A stretch of 64,000 nucleotides of DNA from Lachnospiraceae bacterium (GTDB taxonomy: Bacteria; Bacillota; Clostridia; Lachnospirales; Lachnospiraceae): positions 1-64,000 of the forward strand of contig JAFTJD010000051.1 of NCBI GenBank assembly GCA_017456585.1. Reading direction: 5' to 3'. Under the pieces are notes generated by a model, which was not told the origin of the DNA, did no database searches, and saw only the letters and a list, made by a program, of their open reading frames with translations. A program made the position numbers and the translations under genes. Positions 26,211-34,657 of this stretch are shown here, one piece after another. How positions within the stretch are numbered: the first letter of the stretch is position 1; every line of letters starts with the position of its first letter.

Positions 26211-26888
26211 ATGATAATATTTGATAATGTAACAAAGATGTATGAAACAGGTACACCGGCTCTTAACGGAGTCAGTTTTAAGATAAATAGTGGCGAATTT
26301 GTTTTTATCGTGGGCAATAGTGGTTCCGGTAAGTCGACGATTATTAAGCTTCTTACCAGAGAACTTAATTCTACAAGTGGACGAGTTGTGGTTAATAATA
26401 AGATACTCGGCAAGCTTCGGCGTAAGAATATAGCGAAATACAGAAGAGGAATAGGTGTTATATTTCAGGATTTCCGTCTTTTGAATGACAGGAATGTTTA
26501 CGAGAATGTTGCTTTTGCCCAAAGAGTGACGGGGGTTGCTATGAGCAGAATTCGAAGACAGGTTCCTGCGGTGCTTTCAGTTGTAGGACTTGCTGAGAAG
26601 TATAAAGCTAATCCTAAGCATCTTTCGGGTGGAGAACAGCAACGTGTGGCAATAGCCAGGGCACTTGTTAATAATCCATCTATTTTGCTTGCGGACGAGC
26701 CGACAGGTAATCTGGACCCGAAGAATACAAAGGAGATAATGTCTCTTTTGGAGGAGATTAACAAGAAGGGTACGACGGTTATAGTAGTTACACATAACAG
26801 GGAAGTAGTAGATTCCATGAAGAAAAGGGTAATTACGGTTCATAAAGGTACAATAGTAGGCGATGAAAGAAGAGGCGGGTATAAATAA
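26211..26888 (+). CDS. ftsE: Cell division ATP-binding protein FtsE
   Basis: A 225-residue ABC ATPase that works with FtsX to switch on peptidoglycan hydrolases at the septum or lateral wall. Walker A GNSGSGKSTI, signature LSGGEQQRVAIARAL and Walker B LLADEPTGNLD are intact, and IIFDNVTKMYETGTPALNGV at the start is typical of FtsE. Its stop overlaps the ftsX start (TAATG). Order ftsE-ftsX-M23-S41 is conserved in Firmicutes. Confidence 0.93.
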   Translation: MIIFDNVTKMYETGTPALNGVSFKINSGEFVFIVGNSGSGKSTIIKLLTRELNSTSGRVVVNNKILGKLRRKNIAKYRRGIGVIFQDFRLLNDRNVYENVAFAQRVTGVAMSRIRRQVPAVLSVVGLAEKYKANPKHLSGGEQQRVAIARALVNNPSILLADEPTGNLDPKNTKEIMSLLEEINKKGTTVIVVTHNREVVDSMKKRVITVHKGTIVGDERRGGYK

Positions 26889-27802
26889 TGAGAATAAGCA
26901 CATTTTTTTATTGTTTCCGTCAGGGAATTAAGAACATATTTAAGAACAAATTATTTTCTCTCGCATCTGTATGTACAATGTCGGCATGTATTTTCTTGTT
27001 TGGCTTGTTTATGGCTATATTGTTTAATGTCCAGAAGATGATAAAAGACGCAAGTGAGAATGTGTGTATTACCGTGTTTTTTGATGAGAATCTGTCAGAG
27101 GATGAGATTATTACAATAGGTGAGGGTATCAGAACGCTTGATGCGGTAGATAAGGACAAAACCAAGTTTGTATCTGCAGCTGAAGCGTGGGAGAATTTTA
27201 AACAGGATTATTTTGAAGGCCATGAGGAGGCACTTGATGCGTTCGGAGATGATAACCCATTGCTGGGTTCAGCGTCATATGTCATCTATCTTAAGGATAT
27301 TACTCTTCAGAGTGACATGGTTATGTATCTGCAGAGTCTGGAAGGTGTAAGAACGGTTAATCAGTCTGAACAGCTTGCGGACAGCTTCTCGGGCTTCGGT
27401 AAGCTTGCGGCGTATGTTTCGGCTGCAATTATCGCCGTACTTTTTGCAGTATCCATATTCCTTATAAGTAATACGGTTACAGTTGGTATTACTGTCCGTA
27501 AGGAAGAGATATATATTATGAAGATGATAGGAGCAACCGACTTTTTCGTACGTTTTCCGTTCGTTGTAGAAGGTGTTGTTATAGGTCTTTTGGGTGCAAT
27601 TATTCCGCTTGCGATTATTTATAAAGTGTATAATTACCTTGTTGAGTATGTAGTCGGCACTTTTGGGGTATTATCAAGTACCATGAAATTTATGCCGATT
27701 AATGAAATATTCAAATACTTGTTGCCGGTTGGTTTAGTTCTTGGTATTGGCATAGGTTTTTTGGCAAGTACTATTACTGTCAGGAAGCATGTCAAGATGT
27801 AG
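26888..27802 (+). CDS. ftsX: Cell division permease-like protein FtsX
   Basis: A 304-residue membrane protein with helix 1 at about 20-45, a large extracellular domain (50-175) and three C-terminal helices. The N-terminal RQGIKNIFKNKLFSLASV and the MIGATDFFVRFPFVVEG segment are FtsX hallmarks. The outer loop normally binds the coiled coil of a hydrolase such as CwlO, PcsB or EnvC, and the next gene encodes exactly such a protein. Confidence 0.93.
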   Translation: MRISTFFYCFRQGIKNIFKNKLFSLASVCTMSACIFLFGLFMAILFNVQKMIKDASENVCITVFFDENLSEDEIITIGEGIRTLDAVDKDKTKFVSAAEAWENFKQDYFEGHEEALDAFGDDNPLLGSASYVIYLKDITLQSDMVMYLQSLEGVRTVNQSEQLADSFSGFGKLAAYVSAAIIAVLFAVSIFLISNTVTVGITVRKEEIYIMKMIGATDFFVRFPFVVEGVVIGLLGAIIPLAIIYKVYNYLVEYVVGTFGVLSSTMKFMPINEIFKYLLPVGLVLGIGIGFLASTITVRKHVKM

Positions 27803-27814
27803 GGAGGTTTTTAG

Positions 27815-29047
27815 ATGCGTAATAGGTTGAAAAAAGGGCTTGGGCGTGTATTGATTATGATGCTTGTATTTTCTTTTATTTTACCTGTATACGGAGCGTC
27901 TACAAAGGATAAAATTAAAGATAAAGAGGCACAGATGGAGAAGCTTGAGAAGGAACAGAAAGAACTTGCTGAGAAGCTTGAGCAGCTTAAGTCGGAACAG
28001 AGTGATTTGCTTCAATACATAGGGCTTCTTGATGTTGAGCTTGACCGCTTGACTGATAATTTATTGGACCTTGAACAACAGAAAATTGATAAAGAAGCGC
28101 AGATAGAGCAGACTAAAGCGGATATTGTCGTAGCTAAGGCAAAAGAAGCCGAGCAGTATGCTTCTATGAAATTGCGCATAAAATACATGTATGAGCAGGG
28201 CGATGAGAATTTACTTGAATTGCTTCTTGGCTCAGATGATTTACAGGATTTCCTTAATAAAGGTGAATATGTTAAGAAGATTACGGAATATGACAGAGAG
28301 AAACTGACAGAGTTTGTTGAGACAAGAAAAAGTATAGAAGCGTACGAGCTTAAGCTTGAAGAAGAACTTTTTGACCTTGAGATGCTTATTCTGGCGGCTG
28401 AGGCGGAAGTTTCCAATATGGAAATGCTCGTTGCAGAAAAAGAAGTTGAAATGAAGAAGTACTCTGACAGTATTCTTGAGAATGAAGGACTTCAGAATGA
28501 GCTTGAAGCAGACTGGGATAAGATGGAGGCAGAGCTTGAAGCTCTTGAAGAGAAGCTTCGAAAAGAGGAAGAGGAAGCCAAGAGAAAAGCAGAAGAAGCT
28601 GCAAGGATAGCGCGAGAACAGGCGGCATTAAAGGCTGCCCTTAACAGCGGTAAATTTAAGTGGCCATTGGATAACTATTTCAAGGTTACTTCACCATATG
28701 GATATAGAATTCATCCGATTTATAAGACATGGAGGCTTCATAACGGAATAGATATTGGAGCACCTACAGGCACACCGATAAAGGCAGTTTATGATGGAAC
28801 TATTACAACTATGTCTTATACGGCTTCAGCAGGATACTATGTAATGATTAATCACGGTGGCGGAATATATTCTGTGTATATGCATTGCTCTAAGTTCGTT
28901 GGCTCTGTGGGACAGAAGGTTAAGACAGGTGATGTAGTTGCACTTGTAGGCTCGACAGGAAGCTCTACGGCGCCGCATTTGCATTTTAGTATTAGACTTA
29001 ATGGTAGTTACGTGAATCCGGGACCATACGTTGGATATAACGGATAG
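27815..29047 (+). CDS. Coiled-coil M23 peptidase, FtsEX-controlled murein hydrolase
   Basis: A 410-residue exported protein with a signal peptide (about 1-30), a long Glu/Lys-rich coiled coil (about 32-265) and a C-terminal LytM/M23 domain (about 280-405). The zinc site is present: H in RLHNGIDIGAP with its Asp, and HLHFSI for the HxH motif. The layout equals EnvC/CwlO-type partners of FtsX. Because the metal ligands are intact it should be a real endopeptidase rather than an EnvC-like activator. GGGAGG precedes ATG 27815, 12 bases after ftsX. Confidence 0.88.
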   Translation: MRNRLKKGLGRVLIMMLVFSFILPVYGASTKDKIKDKEAQMEKLEKEQKELAEKLEQLKSEQSDLLQYIGLLDVELDRLTDNLLDLEQQKIDKEAQIEQTKADIVVAKAKEAEQYASMKLRIKYMYEQGDENLLELLLGSDDLQDFLNKGEYVKKITEYDREKLTEFVETRKSIEAYELKLEEELFDLEMLILAAEAEVSNMEMLVAEKEVEMKKYSDSILENEGLQNELEADWDKMEAELEALEEKLRKEEEEAKRKAEEAARIAREQAALKAALNSGKFKWPLDNYFKVTSPYGYRIHPIYKTWRLHNGIDIGAPTGTPIKAVYDGTITTMSYTASAGYYVMINHGGGIYSVYMHCSKFVGSVGQKVKTGDVVALVGSTGSSTAPHLHFSIRLNGSYVNPGPYVGYNG

Positions 29048-29077
29048 TGGACGGATAAACGAAAAGAGGAGATAGTA

Positions 29078-30349
29078 ATGAAAGAAGATAATAAAGGCTT
29101 TGGCAGAGGTCTGCTTACAGGAATTATAGGCGGAGCAGTTGCTATGTTTATCGTGGCGGCTATAGTCATAATTGTTGTTGTTAATTTGATTGGCAATGAT
29201 AATCAAACTTACAAGATTGCAGAAAGCACCAACATTGGACCGAATGGTGGAGTGATGTATGAGCTTAGTAATTCTGAGACATATATAATCGAAAAGATGC
29301 GAGCTGTTTCGGGACTTGTAAATGACTATTTTTTGTATGCATATGATGAACAGGCTATGATGGACGGAATTTATGAGGGTATGCTAGCGTCCTTAGATGA
29401 CGTGTATTCTGAATACCTTGATCCGGAAGAATATGCTGAAATAACGGAAACCACAAGTGGCAAATATTATGGAATAGGTATATATGTTACACAGAATACT
29501 GAAACTAAGGAGATAATTGTTACGGAGGTATTTCCGGGAGCACCATCAGAAGAAGCGGGGATGAAAGAGGGAGATATCATTATTGCGGTAGGCCCACAGG
29601 ATGTTACTGCAATGACTACTGATGAGGTGGTTGAGCTTATCAAGAGTGATGTCGAAGGTTCTAAGATACAGATTACCGTTGCCAGAGGTGAAGAAAATGT
29701 CGATTTGATGGTAGAAAGAAGAAGTGTTGATTATCCTACAATCAGATATGAGATGATAGAAGACGAGATTGGCTATATGTCTATAGAGAGATTTGACAAT
29801 GGTGCTGTGGATGATTTTAAGACTGATATATTAGATATGAAGAGCAAGGGCATGAAAGGCCTTATTATTGATATTCGTGGTAATGGCGGCGGAACACTTG
29901 ATTCTGTTGTGGCAATGCTTGATATGCTTTTGGGAGAATGTGATCTTATATATACCAGAAGCAGAAATGGTGTTATTGATGATCTTAGAATATCTGATGA
30001 AGATAAAATTATTGATGTTCCGATAGTTGTGCTTGTGAATGGAGGCAGTGCAAGTGCTTCTGAGGTATTCGCAGGAGATCTTCAGGATGAAGGCGTAGCT
30101 ACATTGGTTGGAACAACGACATTCGGCAAGGGTGTAGTTCAGAATATATGGAATATGGGAGACGGAACAGCGGTTAAGCTTACGATATCTGAATATTATA
30201 CCAGCGGAGACCGTAATATCCATGGAGTCGGTATAGAGCCTGATATATTCCTCGAGTTTGACTTGGATAGCTATGTTGCTACAGGCGAGGATAATCAGCT
30301 TAACAAAGCTATAGAAGTGATTAAAGGTAAAATATACGGGGAGGAATAA
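29078..30349 (+). CDS. S41 C-terminal processing peptidase (CtpA/CtpB)
   Basis: A 423-residue membrane-anchored serine protease. One helix (about 15-40) is followed by an N-terminal helical domain, a PDZ domain (about 115-195: YYGIGIYVTQN, VFPGAPSEEAGMKEGDIIIAV) and the S41 catalytic domain with Ser in NGGSASASEVFAG and Lys in TFGKGVVQ. In Firmicutes such peptidases cleave envelope or sporulation proteins, and next to FtsEX they often process the murein hydrolase. It starts 30 bases after the M23 gene. Confidence 0.9.
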   Translation: MKEDNKGFGRGLLTGIIGGAVAMFIVAAIVIIVVVNLIGNDNQTYKIAESTNIGPNGGVMYELSNSETYIIEKMRAVSGLVNDYFLYAYDEQAMMDGIYEGMLASLDDVYSEYLDPEEYAEITETTSGKYYGIGIYVTQNTETKEIIVTEVFPGAPSEEAGMKEGDIIIAVGPQDVTAMTTDEVVELIKSDVEGSKIQITVARGEENVDLMVERRSVDYPTIRYEMIEDEIGYMSIERFDNGAVDDFKTDILDMKSKGMKGLIIDIRGNGGGTLDSVVAMLDMLLGECDLIYTRSRNGVIDDLRISDEDKIIDVPIVVLVNGGSASASEVFAGDLQDEGVATLVGTTTFGKGVVQNIWNMGDGTAVKLTISEYYTSGDRNIHGVGIEPDIFLEFDLDSYVATGEDNQLNKAIEVIKGKIYGEE

Positions 30350-30352
30350 GCA

Positions 30353-31735
30353 TTGAAGAAACTAAGGTTTTACCTGGCTGTTTTTGTCGGTAAAATGATA
30401 TACACAATCGAAAAGCTCTTAGGGAAAAATGCATCTGTTTTTCCCGGAAGCATGGCAATAAGAATATGTCCGGATGTGCTGGGGCAGCTTAAGAAACCTG
30501 AGCTTATCATAGGGATTACAGGTACCAATGGCAAAACCACTGTGACCAATATGCTTATCGATTTTTATCGCAGGAAGGGGTATGATGTAATTAATAATAG
30601 CCTTGGTTCTAATGTTGCGGGCGGTATAGTGACTGCTTTCCTGATAAACAGTACATTTAGCGGTAAATGCAAGAAGAACATAGCGATATTGGAGATAGAT
30701 GAAAAAAGTACAAGACTTGTTTGTCCGTATATGCAACCTGATTGGCTTATATGTACTAATCTTTTCCGTGATTCTATTAAACGTAATGCGCATACAGAAT
30801 ATATAGCTGGTATTTTGGATAAATATATTCCGAAGAAGACCAAATTAGTTGTTAATGCAGATGACCTTATAAGCTCGAGACTTGCAGAAGGCAATGAAAG
30901 GGTATATTTTGGAATCGAAAGACAGGAATATGAGCTTGAAAGTGCCAATAATCTGGCTAAGGATATAACGATATGTCCTAACTGTGATAATAAGCTGGTG
31001 TTTGATTATGCAAGATATCACCATATAGGAAGGGCGCATTGCCCTAACTGTGATTTTGCATCCCCGAATGCTGATTATCTTGTTAAAAAGATTGATAAAG
31101 AAGCAGATGAGGTTGTTATAACTAATCCTGTTGGAGAAGTATGGACATTTACAATGCTTTCCGAAAATATTGTAAATATATACAATCAGGTGGCGTGCGT
31201 TGCATTGCTTACGGAACTTGGTTTTGACACCGAAGATATTAGAACACATCTTACTAAAGATAGTATAGTTGCATCACGTTTTTCTGTTGTGGAAGCCGGT
31301 GGAACTAAGATTATGACTCAGCTTTCTAAAGGTAAGAATTCCATAGCCTGCTCAAGAGCACTTGATTATATTAATCATTATAAGGCAGAATCTAAGTGTG
31401 TTCTTGTTATGGTAGATGATTTGTATGAGGAAAAAGAAGGTTCTGAGAATACCTGCTGGTTGTATGATGCGGATTTTGAGTATCTTGCAACACCGGAAGT
31501 GAAAAGAGTAGTGGTTGCGGGTGCGAGAGCACTTGACCACAAAGTCAGACTTCTTATGGCGGGTATACCTGAGGAGAAGATTGTTACTGTTGAGGCTGAA
31601 CTTGATGCAGTGGACAAGCTTGCCGAGATAAAAGGTGTGGAAGCAATATTTATTCTTCACGAAGTATTTGGATATGGTCGTGCCAGCGAGGTAAGAAATC
31701 GTTTAAAGGAAAGGCTGGTGGGTGAACATGCTTAG
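30353..31735 (+). CDS. murT: MurT-like Mur ligase, lipid II isoglutaminyl synthase subunit
   Basis: A 460-residue ligase of the MurT family, which with GatD amidates D-Glu of lipid II. Seen are the ATP site GITGTNGKTTVTNML, the zinc ribbon CPNC...HCPNC (about 206-230) and the C-terminal DUF1727 domain. There the usual NDNxADGRDxSW motif is replaced by VDDLYEEKEGSENTCW, although the following LYDADFE keeps the acidic residues. TTG at 30353 is the likely start, with GGAGG eight bases upstream. It overlaps gatD, which itself lacks catalytic residues, so the pair may do something other than Gln-dependent amidation. Confidence 0.85.
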   Translation: MKKLRFYLAVFVGKMIYTIEKLLGKNASVFPGSMAIRICPDVLGQLKKPELIIGITGTNGKTTVTNMLIDFYRRKGYDVINNSLGSNVAGGIVTAFLINSTFSGKCKKNIAILEIDEKSTRLVCPYMQPDWLICTNLFRDSIKRNAHTEYIAGILDKYIPKKTKLVVNADDLISSRLAEGNERVYFGIERQEYELESANNLAKDITICPNCDNKLVFDYARYHHIGRAHCPNCDFASPNADYLVKKIDKEADEVVITNPVGEVWTFTMLSENIVNIYNQVACVALLTELGFDTEDIRTHLTKDSIVASRFSVVEAGGTKIMTQLSKGKNSIACSRALDYINHYKAESKCVLVMVDDLYEEKEGSENTCWLYDADFEYLATPEVKRVVVAGARALDHKVRLLMAGIPEEKIVTVEAELDAVDKLAEIKGVEAIFILHEVFGYGRASEVRNRLKERLVGEHA

Positions 31736-32435
31736 AATAGAGATATTGTATCCTGAGGTGTGCAATCTTTATGGAGATATGGGCAATGTGCAGTATCTTA
31801 AGTTCTGCTATCCTGATGCAACGTTTATAGAGACTGCACTGACAGACAGACCGGCCTTTGCGGATAGCGATGTAGATATGATATATATGGGTTCTATGAC
31901 TGAACGCATTCAGGAAAAGGTTGTTGACCGTCTTAAAGAATACAAAGAACAATTACAGGCTTGCATAGACAAAGGAACGGTGATTCTTTTTACAGGTAAT
32001 GCCTACGAACTTATGGGACAGTATATAGAAGATGAGGGAAGAAGAATAGATTGTCTTGGATTTTTCCCGTATTATGCTAAACGCGAGATGATGAAACGCC
32101 ATTTTAGCGTTATTCTTGCAGAGTTTGAAGGCATGGATGTAGTTGGATTTAAGGACCAGTTTACTATGGCATATGACCATGATGATGCTAAAGCCTTTAT
32201 GAAGATTATTAAAGGCGAAGGGCACCATGAAGGAGCTATGTTTGAAGGTGTGAGATATAATAATTTCTTTGGAACATATCTTCTTGGACCGTTCCTTATT
32301 ATGAATCCTAGGTTTATGAAATATCTTATGGGACTTCTTGGGACTGAAGAATGTAAGCTTGCTTACGAGGATGCGGTAATGGCTGCGTATGAAAAGAGAT
32401 GTCACGAATTTAGGACGAAGTCAGTTATTAAGTAG
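31728..32435 (+). CDS. GatD-like class I glutamine amidotransferase, catalytic dyad missing
   Basis: A 235-residue partner of MurT with the CobB/CobQ-type glutaminase fold (EILYPEVCNLYGDMGNVQYL). In known GatD the nucleophile lies in CGGYQLLG and the catalytic His in YLHGPLL. Here these read TGNAYELMG, with Asn91 at the Cys position, and YLLGPFL, with Leu186 at the His position. No other cysteine sits near the active site. So glutaminase activity is unlikely. ATG 31728 overlaps murT by eight bases; an in-frame GTG at 31722 is the alternative start. The gene ends before a strong bidirectional terminator. Confidence 0.8.
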   Translation: MLRIEILYPEVCNLYGDMGNVQYLKFCYPDATFIETALTDRPAFADSDVDMIYMGSMTERIQEKVVDRLKEYKEQLQACIDKGTVILFTGNAYELMGQYIEDEGRRIDCLGFFPYYAKREMMKRHFSVILAEFEGMDVVGFKDQFTMAYDHDDAKAFMKIIKGEGHHEGAMFEGVRYNNFFGTYLLGPFLIMNPRFMKYLMGLLGTEECKLAYEDAVMAAYEKRCHEFRTKSVIK

Positions 32436-32470
32436 GCATGAAATTAATAAAAAGAATAAACTACAATATA

Positions 32471-32503
32471 AAAATTCCGATGCAATATCTGCATCGGAAT
32501 TTT
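32471..32503. terminator. Bidirectional terminator between gatD and the bactofilin gene
   Basis: AAAATTCCGATGCA (32471-32484) is perfectly complementary to TGCATCGGAATTTT (32490-32503) with a five-base loop; runs of A before and T after suit both strands. Confidence 0.85.
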
Positions 32504-32526
32504 GTATTATAAGATATATACTAATT

Positions 32527-32904
32527 CTAATCTAAATATTCGAAAGCATTTGCATCAAGCTGTCGCATTGTGCAAGAACCATTAAGTACAGCGCCTTCGT
32601 CAGTAATAATGTTAGCGCATACAACTGAACCTGAAACATTACCGCTGTGAGCTATCTGAATAGTCTGAGATACTTCTATGTTTCCTTCTACAACGCCACA
32701 TATGTAAGCAAACTCGGCCTTGATATTGCCGATAACACAACCTGTCTCGGATACAACTACACTTGATGATGATTCGATGTCACCGGTGTATTTACCGATA
32801 ATTTTGAGTGATTCGCTACACTTGAGTAAAGATGCTGAAAGATCTGTGTTCTCGCCGATTATTGTAGCAGGTCTGTCAAAAGCTGGTGCTTTCATTTTCT
32901 TCAT
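32527..32904 (-). CDS. Bactofilin (polymer-forming cytoskeletal protein)
   Basis: A 125-residue bactofilin. A short N-terminal tail (MKKMKAPAFDRPATIIGENT) precedes a right-handed beta-helix of short repeats (LKIIGKYTGDIESSSSVVV, CVIGNIKAEFAYICGVVEGNIEV, NVSGSVVCANIITDEGAVLNGS). Bactofilins self-assemble into membrane-bound filaments that place cell-wall enzymes. It lies 17 bases downstream of an M23 peptidase gene, the partner arrangement known for curvature and stalk-shape systems. Confidence 0.88.
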   Translation of the reverse strand: MKKMKAPAFDRPATIIGENTDLSASLLKCSESLKIIGKYTGDIESSSSVVVSETGCVIGNIKAEFAYICGVVEGNIEVSQTIQIAHSGNVSGSVVCANIITDEGAVLNGSCTMRQLDANAFEYLD

Positions 32905-32921
32905 TATAAATCGCCTCCGTG

Positions 32922-34064
32922 TTATTTCAAGAAATTAGTCGGGTCAAGGCGTTCGCCATTTAAATGTACTTCATAGTGCAAGTGTACGGCGGTACTTTTT
33001 CCTGTGCTACCTGCACCGGCAATCAAATCACCACGTTCTACCGTAGCACCCTTTTTGACATATAACTTACTAAGGTGGGCATATCTTGTACGATATCCAT
33101 AGCCGTGATCGATTATGATGTTGTAGCCGTAATCTGTACTATATCCGGAAAAAACTACTGTTCCGGGAGCTGTTGAATATATAGGTTGTCTGTATGCGGC
33201 AGCAAAATCAACTCCGTAATGGAATGAATTCTTCTTGCCGGTAACAGGATCTGTTCTAAAACCAAAATAACTTGTTATATGTGAATTCTTAATCGGATAT
33301 CCGGAAGGAATGGAATTCGCATAAGGGATATATGCCTCGGTCATAGTTGACAATTCACTAAGGTCGGCATAGGTTGATTCTATAGAGCTTGTAATCTCTG
33401 AGAATTTAGCCACTAAATCTTCGTACTGTGTAACAAAGTTCTTGTATGTGTTACCATTAGAATCCGCAGATGAACCGGTACTGTCAAGAGATGCCATGGA
33501 TACATATACATCATGCGGTACAATACCTGCTGCATCAGAAGTGGAAACATCTGATGATACATCAATGGTGCCGGGTTCTGTAGCGTCCTGTGCAGATTCG
33601 TTATCGTACTCCGGAGTAAAGATATCGCCGGGAGCAGTACTCAATTTCTCATAAATAGAATCCTTTATAGCCTCTAGGCTCTCTAATTGTGCATAAATCT
33701 CAAGAGCTTGTGACTCGAGAGCATTAAGTTGTTCTTCTTTTTCTTCAATAGATACAAGTAAATCTGATATAATCGTTTCCTTCTGAAGAAGAATAGCTTC
33801 AGTATCTGCTTTGGCCTCTTCCAGGTTAATCTTCTCATTCTTAGCTGTCTGAAGAGAAAGGTTAAGTGTTTCGAAACGATTGTAAACGGTAGCGATTACA
33901 AATCCTACACCTACTAACAGGAACGCGAGAAGCGGAAATACGCACTTGCGGATTCTTATGAATCGTCCTGATTTAGCTGTGTTAGACGTAATCATGAGAG
34001 ATATATACTTATCAGAATTTACTGAGTGTATCTGTTGCTGTCGCTTACGCAATTTAATACACAC
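32922..34064 (-). CDS. Membrane-anchored M23 peptidase, bactofilin partner
   Basis: A protein of about 380 residues with one transmembrane helix (about 37-58), a coiled coil (about 65-140), a Ser/Thr-rich linker and a C-terminal M23 domain (about 260-378). The zinc ligands are intact: HYGVDFAA and HLHYEV, with NSHITSYFGFRTDP before them. As bactofilin operon partner it likely cuts peptidoglycan where the filament sits. The reading frame opens at GTG 34064, but that lies too close to GAAAGG; TTG 34052 has better spacing, so the first few residues are uncertain. Confidence 0.85.
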   Translation of the reverse strand: MCIKLRKRQQQIHSVNSDKYISLMITSNTAKSGRFIRIRKCVFPLLAFLLVGVGFVIATVYNRFETLNLSLQTAKNEKINLEEAKADTEAILLQKETIISDLLVSIEEKEEQLNALESQALEIYAQLESLEAIKDSIYEKLSTAPGDIFTPEYDNESAQDATEPGTIDVSSDVSTSDAAGIVPHDVYVSMASLDSTGSSADSNGNTYKNFVTQYEDLVAKFSEITSSIESTYADLSELSTMTEAYIPYANSIPSGYPIKNSHITSYFGFRTDPVTGKKNSFHYGVDFAAAYRQPIYSTAPGTVVFSGYSTDYGYNIIIDHGYGYRTRYAHLSKLYVKKGATVERGDLIAGAGSTGKSTAVHLHYEVHLNGERLDPTNFLK

Positions 34065-34105
34065 CTTTCGAAATAGTATTTCTTCTGTGACGATAGTCCT
34101 AGATT

Positions 34106-34134
34106 ATTATACACGAAAAGCCCTTTTATTTCAA
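34106..34134 (-). promoter_or_regulatory. Promoter of the M23-bactofilin operon
   Basis: On the minus strand TTGAAA (34134-34129) and TATAAT (34111-34106) are 17 bases apart, about 40 bases before the coding start. Confidence 0.7.
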
Positions 34135-34277
34135 GAGCAATGTTGCATATTTGCACAAAAAATGTATAAAAAATGTAATCTAGATGTATAAAATTAACAG
34201 TGTTAACCTGATTTGGAAGATGAGAGGAAAAGTAAACGACAGACGAATCTTAAATAATATTTGAATTGCACAAACAA

Positions 34278-34305
34278 TTGACAAAGAATATTTAAAGAGT
34301 ATAAT
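34278..34305 (+). promoter_or_regulatory. Orphan consensus promoter, TTGACA-N16-TATAAT
   Basis: Both boxes match the sigma-A consensus exactly: TTGACA 34278-34283 and TATAAT 34300-34305, 16 bases apart. No gene of usual size follows within 300 bases; uvrB has its own promoter further on. Confidence 0.75.
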
Positions 34306-34311
34306 TTTATA

Positions 34312-34560
34312 TTGTAATGATTCTGTCGATGAGTTTACTTAAACACGAAGAATTATAAAAATATGGGATAGAATGCAATGCGTATAAGATAGAAATGCGT
34401 TTTGTTGTTCGAAGGATGATGTTTTTGAATCATATGAAGAAGGATATTTTGATTACGAAATGATTGGTTATAAGTTGTGGATGTATAGCTGATAGTAGCT
34501 GATAGTATATGAAAATGCTTAGGGTTAAGGGTGGTCTTGCAAAAGAAGGATCACCCTTAA
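34312..34560 (+). ncRNA. Candidate small RNA or short-peptide transcript
   Basis: A region of about 250 bases lies between the consensus promoter and a 9-bp hairpin, TTAAGGGTG (34525-34533) with CACCCTTAA (34552-34560). The hairpin has no T-tract. A tandem 10-mer (AGCTGATAGT twice) lies at about 34488-34508, and a 14-codon frame starting MFLNHMKKDI follows GAAGGA near 34415. Neither is convincing as a gene; the promoter is the main evidence. Confidence 0.35.
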
Positions 34561-34581
34561 ATTATTACACGGAATAAAATT

Positions 34582-34595
34582 CGAACTTTTGTTCT
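34582..34595 (+). promoter_or_regulatory. LexA/DinR (SOS) box of uvrB
   Basis: CGAACTTTTGTTCT matches the Gram-positive LexA site CGAAC-N4-GTTCG at all but the last base. It abuts the -35 region of the uvrB promoter, where bound LexA would block transcription. Confidence 0.75.
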
Positions 34596-34623
34596 GTACA
34601 AATTTGAATATATGTGGTATGAT
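34595..34623 (+). promoter_or_regulatory. uvrB promoter
   Basis: TGTACA (34595-34600) and TATGAT (34618-34623) are 17 bases apart. TG at 34615-34616 makes it an extended -10, compensating for a weak -35. Confidence 0.6.
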
Positions 34624-34657
34624 ATATACGCGTAATGAAGTTTTGGAGGTGACAGTG

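Noticed and set aside
34589-34657. Longer N-terminus for UvrB
   Set aside because: That start lies in the LexA box and before the predicted transcription start; a GTG after GGAGG fits the family start.
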